DNA of 64,000 bases from Malikia spinosa (lineage in GTDB: Bacteria > Pseudomonadota > Gammaproteobacteria > Burkholderiales > Burkholderiaceae_C), in NCBI RefSeq assembly GCF_002980625.1, contig NZ_PVLR01000036.1, positions 89,803 through 153,802 on the forward strand, given 5' to 3'. Of this stretch, positions 1 through 6,863 are shown piece after piece. The position numbers and the translations under genes are program-made. The notes under the pieces were generated by a model. The model was not told where the DNA came from. It saw nothing but the letters and a program-made list of their open reading frames with translations, and ran no database searches. Position 1 is the stretch's first letter. Every line of letters begins with the position of its first letter.

Positions 1-1
1 G

Positions 2-448
2 GTCGTGCCGCGATCGGCGTTCCTGGGCCAGTTGCCAGGGTTTCACGATTACCGCGCCACACCGGGCCGGGCGCTGGCCCAGGTCGAGGCCTGCGTGCGC
101 GAGCTGCGTATTGCTGGCTTCAAGCCGGAGCAGATCGCGGTGCTGACCTACGGCCGCAGCGGCTCCGAGATCCTGGGCCGCGAAACGATCGCCGGCCTGC
201 GTACGCGCCGCTTCACCGGCCGCTACGACTCGGCCGGCAACCCGCTGTGGACCGGGGGCGAGCTGCTGGTCGAGACGCTCTACCGCTTCAAGGGCCAGAG
301 CGCGCCGGCCGTGATCCTGTGCGAGATCGACTTCGAGCAGGTCAGCGACGTCGAGCGGCGCAAGCTGTTCGTCGGCATGACGCGCGCGCAGGTCCGGCTC
401 GAGTGCGTGCTGTCGGAGCGGGCGGCGAGGGGGTTGCTGGCGGGGTGA
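2..448 (+). CDS. UvrD-like (superfamily 1) helicase-family protein, C-terminal part
   Basis: The reading frame is open at the left edge, so only the last 148 or so codons are present. The protein ends with the layout of the UvrD/Rep C-terminal helicase domain. The segment ETLYRFKGQSAPAVIL corresponds to the motif V area, where a checked ATP-driven translocase reads 'KG.E...V', and RRKLFVGMTRAQ matches motif VI (VA.TRA), whose arginine contacts ATP. Family members are SF1 helicases or ATP-binding proteins, often with an N-terminal nuclease-related (NERD) domain. The N-terminus lies outside the window, so that point cannot be checked. It converges with the DUF1232 gene 26 bp downstream. The assignment to the superfamily is fairly safe. 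The exact subfamily is not. Confidence 0.75.
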   Translation, partial: VVPRSAFLGQLPGFHDYRATPGRALAQVEACVRELRIAGFKPEQIAVLTYGRSGSEILGRETIAGLRTRRFTGRYDSAGNPLWTGGELLVETLYRFKGQSAPAVILCEIDFEQVSDVERRKLFVGMTRAQVRLECVLSERAARGLLAG

Positions 449-474
449 GCCGTATTTGGCCGCTTGCGGCTCAG

Positions 475-801
475 TCAGGCCCCAAACCACTCCCTCATCT
501 TCTCTGATACCATCACCTTGACCTGAGCGGTTACATACATCGACACCGTCCCGAGCGCCGCCGCCAGCGCGCCCAGGTCATCGGTGAAGCCCGCGACCGG
601 AATCGCGTCGGGCACCGCATCCACCGGCAGCACGAAATAGGCGAGGGCGCCATAGATCACGGTCTTGGCCCAGACGGGGGTGTTGGGTTGCTGGGCGGCG
701 TAGTAAAGCCACAGCGCCTTCTCGATCACTTCCTTGCCGGCCTTGAGCGCGAAGTTCTTCACCTTGTCCCAAAAACTGCCGTCGTCGAATTCGTTTGCCA
801 T
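475..801 (-). CDS. DUF1232 (YkvA-like) small membrane protein
   Basis: A 108-aa protein with the DUF1232 signature: a hydrophobic helix (about residues 46-62, VIYGALAYFVLPVDAVPD) followed by the D-x-IP-x-x-G-x-x-DD block (residues 64-76, PDAIPVAGFTDD). A second hydrophobic helix lies at about 77-96. The function of the family is unknown. It is usually a small inner-membrane protein. I chose the ATG at 801 because AGAGGAAAG lies just upstream on the minus strand. Longer in-frame readings would run into the end of the DUF445 gene. It is the last gene of a minus-strand series, 44 bp after DUF445. Confidence 0.85.
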   Translation of the reverse strand: MANEFDDGSFWDKVKNFALKAGKEVIEKALWLYYAAQQPNTPVWAKTVIYGALAYFVLPVDAVPDAIPVAGFTDDLGALAAALGTVSMYVTAQVKVMVSEKMREWFGA

Positions 802-845
802 GGTTCTTTCCTCTGCGTGAATCTCTGCGTGAATGATGGACGAGT

Positions 846-2135
846 TCAGCCCAGCGCCTGCATCAGAGCATGGATCAGCAAGCCGACCAGCCCGCCGACT
901 ATCGTGCCGTTGATGCGAATGAACTGCAGATCGCGCCCGATCGCGAGCTCGATGCGCTGGCTCATTTCCTCCCGGGTCCATTTCGCCAGTTGCAGCTCGA
1001 TGAAGCGCCCGACCTCGCCGCGGTACTTCCTGATCAGCGTGACGCTGCCGTCCTCGATCGCCTGGTTCAGCCATTGGCGCAGGCCGGGCTTCTCGACCAG
1101 AATCTGACCGAGCTTCTGGACCCAGGCCTGGATCTGGCGCAGCAGCGCCGGCTGGTCCTGGCTCAGGTCATGCAGCAGTTTGTCCTTGATCCCGTCCCAC
1201 AGACCCGACAGCAGCCCTTGCACCTGCGTGTCCTGCACCAGTTCGGCCTGATGGCGCCGGATCTTCTCGGCCCATTGCGGGTCGGCTTTCAGCCGCAGCG
1301 CGAAGTCGCCGATCCAGCCGTCGAACACGCCCCTGAAGCGGTGCGCCGGATCGCGCCTGACCTCGTCGAGCTTCTGGTTCAGCGACGCGATTGACCTAGG
1401 CGCGTAGGCGTTGATCGCCATCTTCATCATCGAGTTCTCGATGCCCAGGCTGTCGATCAGGAACTGGCTGATGATCGGGTGCTTCTCGGTATCGCCCAGA
1501 TAGGCACCGGCGCCATCGAGCAGCGCATCGAGCAGTTCCTGATGTCGGCCGCTCTGCATCAGACGGTCCACCAGTTGGCCCGCCGTCCCCGACAGATCGA
1601 CCTCGGTCAATTGCTGGCCGGCGAGCTCGCGGAGCTTGTCCCGGATCTGCTCGTGATCCAGCGCCTCGATCAGCTGCCGGGCGACACTTGCCGCCGATTG
1701 GCCCAGCCCGGCTGTGTGCAACGGATCGAGCAGCCATTCGCCCAAGCACCGCGCGGGGTCGGCCTGCCGGATCTTGCTGCCGATCGCCTCCTCGGTGATG
1801 AAATGGTTCTCGACGAAGGCGCCCAGGTTGCGACCGATGGCGTCCTTGCTGTTCGGGATGATCGCCGTGTGCCAGATCGGCAGGCCCAGCGGATGCTTGA
1901 ACAGCGCGACGACCGCGAACCAGTCGGCGATCGCACCCACCATTGCGGCCTCGGCAAAGGCCGCGACATAGCCCCAGGCCGGGTGCCGGGCGCGCAGCGC
2001 ATGGGCGACCACGAGCAACACGGCCGCTCCCGCCAGCAGGCCGAGCGCGAACAGCCGCATGGTTCGCAGCTTCTGGCGGCGCAGTTCGTCGGCGGTTTGG
2101 TCCAGGTCTTGCTGGATTTCGGTGGGGGTGCGCAT
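846..2135 (-). CDS. DUF445 family membrane protein (YjiN-like)
   Basis: A 429-aa protein with the DUF445 pattern. An N-terminal membrane helix (about residues 27-47) is followed by the family-typical segment AEAAMVGAIADWFAVVALF (about 61-79) and then HPLGLPIWHTAIIPNSK. The long central part is helical and charged. A last hydrophobic helix occupies about 407-427 (GTIVGGLVGLLIHALMQAL), so both ends are probably anchored in the inner membrane with a large soluble region between. The biochemical role of this family is not known. The start follows the YkgJ stop by 5 bp, which points to one transcript with YkgJ. Length agrees with other members of the family (about 400-440 aa). Confidence 0.85.
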   Translation of the reverse strand: MRTPTEIQQDLDQTADELRRQKLRTMRLFALGLLAGAAVLLVVAHALRARHPAWGYVAAFAEAAMVGAIADWFAVVALFKHPLGLPIWHTAIIPNSKDAIGRNLGAFVENHFITEEAIGSKIRQADPARCLGEWLLDPLHTAGLGQSAASVARQLIEALDHEQIRDKLRELAGQQLTEVDLSGTAGQLVDRLMQSGRHQELLDALLDGAGAYLGDTEKHPIISQFLIDSLGIENSMMKMAINAYAPRSIASLNQKLDEVRRDPAHRFRGVFDGWIGDFALRLKADPQWAEKIRRHQAELVQDTQVQGLLSGLWDGIKDKLLHDLSQDQPALLRQIQAWVQKLGQILVEKPGLRQWLNQAIEDGSVTLIRKYRGEVGRFIELQLAKWTREEMSQRIELAIGRDLQFIRINGTIVGGLVGLLIHALMQALG

Positions 2136-2140
2136 GGCAT

Positions 2141-2437
2141 TTACGCTTCAGACTTGGATGCGCCCGGTTTCTCCAAGGCTTGCAAGGATGTGCAGGCGGC
2201 CGTGTTCAATCGGATGAATTCAGGCCAGTCCATGAATTGATGATAATGAATCACGAACTGATGATCGACCCGGCAGATCGCAGGCCGAGATTCGTAGATG
2301 GAACAGAGCTTGAGCTGATCGTCGTAATGGCGGCATCTCCCATCCCCCCGGTCTAGGAACCGGGTTTCCTCCGCCTTGTCGACGTTGCGGCAGCAGGCGC
2401 CGCAACGCTCGCAAGGGAACTCCGGGAGGCTACTCAT
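2141..2437 (-). CDS. YkgJ family cysteine-cluster protein
   Basis: A 98-aa protein of the YkgJ/CxxCxxCC family, thought to chelate zinc or iron. The motif C-E-R-C-G-A-C-C sits at residues 9-16. Further cysteines follow at about 35, 45 and 55 (GRCRHY, KLCSIY, AICR), which is the usual arrangement for a metal cluster of eight cysteines or so. Its ATG overlaps the stop codon of the 482-aa gene upstream in an ATGA arrangement (2434-2437), so translation of the two is likely coupled. DUF445 begins 5 bp after it. What the coupling means for the upstream module is unclear. It may only reflect where that module sits. Confidence 0.88.
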   Translation of the reverse strand: MSSLPEFPCERCGACCRNVDKAEETRFLDRGDGRCRHYDDQLKLCSIYESRPAICRVDHQFVIHYHQFMDWPEFIRLNTAACTSLQALEKPGASKSEA

Positions 2438-3882
2438 AAAACGAAAGTCTGGTCGTCATCGGTCATGAATGCGTCGAATTCGGTCAGCGTCTTGAACGGG
2501 AGCGAGGCGCCGAATGCCTGGTTGACCCGTTCGAGCTGGGCGGTGAATCCATCCGCATTCCAGTCGAATAGACTGTGCTCTAATCCATCGAAAGCTTGGT
2601 TCAGCAGAAGACCACGCTCGGCGAAATGCTTGGCGATCAGGTTGTCCAGTTCGAGCCTGTGAGCGCGCATCAGTGGAATAGCGGCCATGCACAGCGCTTC
2701 AATATGCTCTCGCCTCTCGCGCGCGGCCTTGACGACAGCTGCTTCACCTAAGCTGATCAGGCCGGATTGGTGCAACATGTTGCCGACGAAGTAGCCGACG
2801 GTCGAACCAACAAAGGCGCCAACGACAGGGATGGGAATGATCGCCTGCCCCAGCGCACCGTAGTAGAACGCACTCGCGCCAGTCATTGCCGTGTGGCTGA
2901 CCTCGGACAGCAACTGTTCGCCATCGATGTCGCCCTGCAGGTATTTGACGATGGACTTGCCGCTTTGCACGGCGCCTGCGGCGATGGCTAGATGGGCGTT
3001 GCTCTTGGTCAGCAGGCTCACCGCGCTTTGCTCCATCCCGGCCTTTACCAGCAGGTGCGGCACTCCCTTGCTGACGGCGGTGGTTACATAGCTGTTCGCG
3101 TATCCCTTCGCCGCGTCCACGGCGACTTGGGCGACCACCTCGCCGACATCCGCCTCGCCTCGCGACAGATTGATCAGCCCGCTCACGCCGGAGACGCCGC
3201 CCGAAATCGCCGCCCCGATTTTTCCTGCTTCCAGGCCCGAGCGGTGCATTTCCGTGACCACGCCTTGACGCTTGAACTGTCCCGCGAGCCTGGCAGCCTC
3301 ATTGGGGTCGGTCGCCTGTAGTGCCTCCGAGTACTCGGTCCCGCCCGATGAGACTCCCTCGGCCTCGACGCTCTTGTGTAGCCTCTGGCGCGCGCTGTCG
3401 TAGTCGCCAGCCTTCAGCGTACCTTTTTCTATTCGCTTCTCGTAGAGATCCTTGACCTTGCCGTGCTGGTCCGAGGGACCGACCAACCCAACGTCGGAAT
3501 ACTTGGCGTCCGAGAGCATGTGCGCGGTCAAACTGGCCTTGTTGCCCGACTTGAGTTGGAAGTTCTTGATGTGGCGCTGCCCCCTGCGGATGATCACATC
3601 GACTGTCTCATCGTTGATGCGTCCCAGGCTGTCGGTGGTCGATGCTTGGAGGTCATTACCTGCCTTGAGCGCGTTCAGGTTGAACTTGGTGACTTCTAGT
3701 TGCTCGAACAGCCAACCTTGCGCCTTGTCGGCTGCCATCCCTGATCGCTGTTGGGCGATCTGTTTCAATCTGTCTGCATCCAGCAGCAAGGAGGCTGTTC
3801 TTTCTGTGATTTGCTGTGTTTGCCGATCCGCAGCCAGCGCGGACGCATACTGCTTCAGCCTATCTTGTGTTCTTTTTTCCAT
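2434..3882 (-). CDS. Unrecognised protein: possible PD-(D/E)XK-like domain plus glycine-rich membrane segments
   Basis: A 482-aa protein that I do not recognise. Residues 55-112 read like a restriction-endonuclease fold: E60 in a helix (GWLFEQLE), D95 at the end of a strand (ETVDVIIRR), then Q109-x-K111 in the next strand (KNFQLKSG), an E...D...(E/Q)xK pattern. The middle (about 218-370) is rich in glycine, alanine and small residues, with several hydrophobic stretches such as 222-237 and 343-370 that could enter a membrane. The C-terminal 110 residues are charged and helical. The ribosome site is weak (AGAAG). It lies 186 bp downstream of the 335-aa gene and overlaps ykgJ by 4 bp. Base composition appears lower in GC than the flanks. 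The nuclease reading is inference from motif spacing only. Confidence 0.7.
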   Translation of the reverse strand: MEKRTQDRLKQYASALAADRQTQQITERTASLLLDADRLKQIAQQRSGMAADKAQGWLFEQLEVTKFNLNALKAGNDLQASTTDSLGRINDETVDVIIRRGQRHIKNFQLKSGNKASLTAHMLSDAKYSDVGLVGPSDQHGKVKDLYEKRIEKGTLKAGDYDSARQRLHKSVEAEGVSSGGTEYSEALQATDPNEAARLAGQFKRQGVVTEMHRSGLEAGKIGAAISGGVSGVSGLINLSRGEADVGEVVAQVAVDAAKGYANSYVTTAVSKGVPHLLVKAGMEQSAVSLLTKSNAHLAIAAGAVQSGKSIVKYLQGDIDGEQLLSEVSHTAMTGASAFYYGALGQAIIPIPVVGAFVGSTVGYFVGNMLHQSGLISLGEAAVVKAARERREHIEALCMAAIPLMRAHRLELDNLIAKHFAERGLLLNQAFDGLEHSLFDWNADGFTAQLERVNQAFGASLPFKTLTEFDAFMTDDDQTFVL

Positions 3883-4068
3883 TGCTTCTGTTGCTAATCA
3901 GTTGTCGAGAGTGACATCAAGCTTCGTGAATCGCGCGCCGCATGGTGGAGAGGGTTCGCTGGTTTGCCAAGCCCAGGTTGGGTACACCTTTCTGGGCCTG
4001 GAAGTCAGCGCCTGCCTTTTTGGTCTTGTCCTAGACGGAGGCTAGCTCTGCCAGCGGACTGCACCGTG
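3883..4068. other. 186-bp gap inside the WYL-controlled module
   Basis: Non-coding spacer between the 335-aa gene and the 482-aa gene, both on the minus strand. It holds a modest inverted repeat (GCCCAG near 3969 and CTGGGC near 3992) without a run of T on either side, so I do not call a terminator. No convincing promoter was seen. The gap is large for an otherwise tightly packed run and may hold an internal promoter or a lost small gene. Confidence 0.4.
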
Positions 4069-5076
4069 TCAGGCGCTTCCGATTTCGAGCAGCTTCTCGC
4101 GGCTCTCGAGCAGAACCTCACGGGATGCAGTGGTCAGCATGCCATCCTTACTCAGCAGTGGTGCTTCGAGAACATTTTTCAAAGTTTTTGCCAGCGCGGC
4201 AGCCATCATCACGCCTTTGCGGTCTTCGCGTGAGTAAGTGGCGTAGTCGGTGTTATTGCTAACGATCCGGCGCAAGCCAGTCAGCAGCGGCTGGAAATAT
4301 TTGTTGAGCTGGGTGAGTGAGGCATGAATTTCGTCGAAGCGTCTGTATATGCCTTGAGTCGTGACTTCGGCTGTTTTCATCTGCTCGGCAGCAGCACGCG
4401 CGTTGTCGCGGTTCGCGTAGGCGCTGTGCTTGGCTTCCTCGGCTTTGGACGCCAGCATCATGCCGCCGACAGCCAGCACCGGTCCCGCGACTATGCCGCC
4501 CAGTACGGCGGCGCCACCTGCCATGCCGAATCCGCCTGCACTCAGCGCGCCACCGCCCAGCCAGGCTAGCGTTGCATTCGTCGCTGCTACGCCACCCAGC
4601 GAGGCAATCGCGGTTCCGGTCGATGCGGTACCCAGCAGACCCACCCCACCGTACGCGGCCAAGCCAGCTAATCCGCCCGCGCCGAGAGCAGTGACACCTC
4701 CGCCGACTACCTGCTGCATATCGAGCGCGGCCTTTTGGATCATTAGCATGTCATCACGAGTCACGCCGCTTAGGTTCATCTCATCTTGCAGTCCCTTGTC
4801 TTGAAAGTCCACATTCTTGATTTTTGAGAACGCTTCGACGAAAGGGATCAGGCGCAGCTCATAAATATCGAACTTCAGCTGACCAAGCTTGTTCATCGCA
4901 TCCTGCGCGTTTTCCCGCACTGTTTCTAGGCTGTTGCAGGCAGCATCATAAGTTTCCTTCGCTTCACTGTTAAGTTCTTCGGCACGGTTGAAATCCTTCT
5001 TCGCGTCGATGCCCTTTTTGACGCCATAGCCGCCGGCTAGAAGTGCAGCGCCTGCCAGAATGAAAGGTATTGGCAT
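4069..5076 (-). CDS. Unrecognised glycine-zipper membrane protein with flanking coiled coils
   Basis: A 335-aa protein of unknown function. An N-terminal hydrophobic segment (residues 4-19) is followed by a long charged helical region (about 22-120) with heptad-like spacing. Then comes a long glycine/alanine-rich hydrophobic stretch (about 124-208) with repeated small-x-x-x-small spacing, as in glycine-zipper helices. A second charged helical region (210-335) ends the protein. This soluble-membrane-soluble layout recalls pore-forming or membrane-remodelling helical proteins, but nothing in it proves that. I chose the ATG at 5076 because it is preceded by a very good ribosome site (AAGGAGAAATCAAC). 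Longer readings run through the zinc-ribbon gene. It belongs to the minus-strand module led by the WYL regulator. Confidence 0.75.
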   Translation of the reverse strand: MPIPFILAGAALLAGGYGVKKGIDAKKDFNRAEELNSEAKETYDAACNSLETVRENAQDAMNKLGQLKFDIYELRLIPFVEAFSKIKNVDFQDKGLQDEMNLSGVTRDDMLMIQKAALDMQQVVGGGVTALGAGGLAGLAAYGGVGLLGTASTGTAIASLGGVAATNATLAWLGGGALSAGGFGMAGGAAVLGGIVAGPVLAVGGMMLASKAEEAKHSAYANRDNARAAAEQMKTAEVTTQGIYRRFDEIHASLTQLNKYFQPLLTGLRRIVSNNTDYATYSREDRKGVMMAAALAKTLKNVLEAPLLSKDGMLTTASREVLLESREKLLEIGSA

Positions 5077-5123
5077 GTTGATTTCTCCTTGAGTGGGTGG
5101 GGGTGGTGAGGGAAAACTAGAAA

Positions 5124-5336
5124 TTACTTCGGCGAAGCAAGCAAGCGCTTGATCTGGTCCACCAGCTCTGCGATTGGCGCCCGCGCAGCTTGTGTTTCCA
5201 ACGGCTGGTGTCCGCAGTCCGGGCAAGCGTCGAAGTGATCGATGCCAAGCATCAGTACATCGCTGCGCGGCATGACGGTCTTGGACCAGTGGCAGGCTGG
5301 GCAGCGCCAGGTATGTGGGCGTGGTGGGATTGGCAT
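5124..5336 (-). CDS. Small zinc-ribbon protein
   Basis: A 70-aa protein with two CxxC knuckles, C12-P-A-C15 and C38-P-D-C41, which is a typical four-cysteine zinc ribbon of the rubredoxin-like kind. A helical tail (residues 51-68) follows. No catalytic residues are evident, so a structural or adaptor role is more likely. The ATG at 5336 has AGGAG ten bases upstream. Another ATG seven bases earlier belongs to a different frame. It begins 23 bp after the WYL gene stop and ends 47 bp before the 335-aa gene, so the three are probably one operon. Confidence 0.75.
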   Translation of the reverse strand: MPIPPRPHTWRCPACHWSKTVMPRSDVLMLGIDHFDACPDCGHQPLETQAARAPIAELVDQIKRLLASPK

Positions 5337-5359
5337 GATTCATTTGCTCCTTTTCTTCC

Positions 5360-6265
5360 TCAGGCAACGCCCAGATACCCCCGCAGCTGCTGCTCCAGCT
5401 CCGCCTGCAGCCCCTCCGGGCTGATGATCCTGATGTTGGGCAGCCAGTAGCGCACGATCGGCAGGATCTGGTTCGGGTGTGCGATCAGGCATGACACGAG
5501 CAGTCCGCCGTCGGCCAACTCCTTTTCGATCTTCTGGCCGGCGATCAGCTGGCGGCGCTGGAAATAGCCGGCCGCGTCGCGTCCGATCTTGAGCACGACT
5601 TCCGTCTTCTGGGCGTTGAGCCAGATGCTGTCCTCCTGCTCCAGCCTCGCGACCATGGCGGGGTCGGGCTCAAAGTGCTGCTCCCGCTCGACCAGCAAGC
5701 CGTTCATCTTCGTGAAGGTGTAGGACTTGAGCGTGCCGCCATCGTTGGCGGCCAGATACCAGATGCCGCTCTGGTTCACGAGCCGGTACGGCTGCGCGCC
5801 TTGCACGATCTTCTCGCCCTCGGGCTTGCGGTAGCGAAAGCTCACGGTCTGGCGCTGCTCGATCGCCTGCTTGAGCTGGCGAAAGCTGTCTTCCCGGCCG
5901 CTCAGGTCCTCGTAGTGGTGCCCGCGTATCTGCAGGCTTTGCAGTCGACTGTCGAGCAGGTCCTTGAGCAGTTCGCTGCCGAGCCGGGGATGCAGGCCCT
6001 GCAGGCCGGCGACCGAGGCAAAGCGTTCGACATCCTGCTGCGTCAGCAGACCCAGCCGCGGCCCGCTGATCCTGTAATGGCCGTTGTGCTTTTCCAGCTC
6101 CAGGAAGGCCAGTCTTTCGTTCAGGTCGCGCTGAACGGTGCGCAGGTTGACGCCGAACTCCTGGGTCAGCGCATGGGGGTCGAGTTTCTGGCCCTCGTTG
6201 AGGCGCCGCAGCAGCTCGCTGAGCCGGTAGGCAATGGTTTCCTGCGGGTCGGTCTGCGCTGCCAT
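5360..6265 (-). CDS. WYL-domain transcriptional regulator with N-terminal HTH
   Basis: A DNA-binding regulator. With this start it has 301 aa. An N-terminal winged helix-turn-helix covers about residues 8-70, with recognition helix VNLRTVQRDL. A WYL domain covers about 125-205 and carries G-I-W-Y-L-A at 167-172, and a WCX-like C-terminal region follows. WYL proteins bind nucleotides or nucleic acids through this domain and several repress phage-defence operons (BrxR, CapW). An ATG at 6331 would add 22 residues. I prefer 6265 because a promoter-like -10 ends only 3 bp before the 6331 ATG. It is the first gene of the minus-strand module and most likely controls it. Confidence 0.88.
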   Translation of the reverse strand: MAAQTDPQETIAYRLSELLRRLNEGQKLDPHALTQEFGVNLRTVQRDLNERLAFLELEKHNGHYRISGPRLGLLTQQDVERFASVAGLQGLHPRLGSELLKDLLDSRLQSLQIRGHHYEDLSGREDSFRQLKQAIEQRQTVSFRYRKPEGEKIVQGAQPYRLVNQSGIWYLAANDGGTLKSYTFTKMNGLLVEREQHFEPDPAMVARLEQEDSIWLNAQKTEVVLKIGRDAAGYFQRRQLIAGQKIEKELADGGLLVSCLIAHPNQILPIVRYWLPNIRIISPEGLQAELEQQLRGYLGVA

Positions 6266-6333
6266 GGGGTCGTTCTTGCCTGGTTTGAGTTTCTCGATTG
6301 AAAACTTCACCCGTCTGGTGACAGTGTTCATTA

Positions 6334-6362
6334 AGATAAATCGTAACCGGTAGCCCTGACAA
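6334..6362 (-). promoter_or_regulatory. Candidate promoter of the WYL-led module
   Basis: On the minus strand TTGTCA (6362-6357) is followed after exactly 17 bp by TTATCT (6339-6334). Both hexamers match the sigma70 consensus at four or five of six positions. Transcription would begin a few bases downstream, near 6327, which favours the ATG at 6265 as the WYL start. Confidence 0.45.
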
Positions 6363-6505
6363 ACCGTGTCGTTTCTGCTGTTTCAGTCGTTTCTTTTGCT
6401 TCTTATCCTGCCTCTGTTCGCTTGCCACACCCACTTGACTGCAGTACGCTGATGTCGTGGTATCCCGATCGTTTGCCGGATGCCGCATTTTTTGTCTGAG
6501 TCAAA

Positions 6506-6528
6506 ATTGACAAAATCTTGTTGTCAAT
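6506..6528. promoter_or_regulatory. Perfect inverted repeat, candidate operator between WYL gene and acidic small gene
   Basis: ATTGACA (6506-6512) and TGTCAAT (6522-6528) form a perfect 7-bp inverted repeat with a 9-bp AT-rich spacer. It lies in the divergent intergenic region between the WYL regulator and the 68-aa gene. It is a natural candidate for binding by the dimeric WYL regulator. Part of it also looks like a -35 element (TTGACA, 6507-6512) for the plus-strand gene. Confidence 0.4.
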
Positions 6529-6561
6529 GTTTGAATATTTCAATTCAAGGGGAAATCGAGC

Positions 6562-6768
6562 ATGGCCGACAACAAAAAGCCTAAATCCGATACCGATAAT
6601 GCGAGTGCCACCCCGGATGTCGGGAACGCGAGCGACAGCGCCGACGTCGGCAATGCCAGCGGAACTGCCGACGTCCCGCCGCCGGATGACGACCCGCTGA
6701 GCGACGCCAACCTGGATCGCATGAACAACACCGGCACCACCTGGGGCCGCTACCGAAACCGGCGCTGA
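6562..6768 (+). CDS. Small acidic, low-complexity hypothetical protein with internal repeats
   Basis: A 68-aa protein, rich in Asp, Ala, Asn and Ser, with no hydrophobic segment. Three imperfect repeats of the form (D/G)NAS-x-(T/S)-(P/A)-DVG-NAS occupy residues 13-38, followed by a PPPDDDP turn and a basic tail ending GRYRNRR. It is probably disordered and cytosolic. A good ribosome site (AAGGGGAAATCGAGC) precedes the ATG, which is the main support for it being real. No known family was recognised. It is divergent from the WYL gene and 95 bp upstream of folC. Confidence 0.55.
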   Translation: MADNKKPKSDTDNASATPDVGNASDSADVGNASGTADVPPPDDDPLSDANLDRMNNTGTTWGRYRNRR

Positions 6769-6863
6769 GCCTCAGCCTGTGCCCGGGGCGGGGCAGCCCT
6801 TGGCTCGAACGCGGGTACGTCCCCGCTGCGACAATACGGGTCTTGCCTTTTTCCGTCCCTGTC

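Noticed and set aside
5670..6488. A 272-codon minus-strand frame overlapping the WYL gene and extending further upstream
   Set aside because: It lies in another frame over the WYL coding region and has no domain. Its upstream part is Lys/Gln-rich and lacks a ribosome site.
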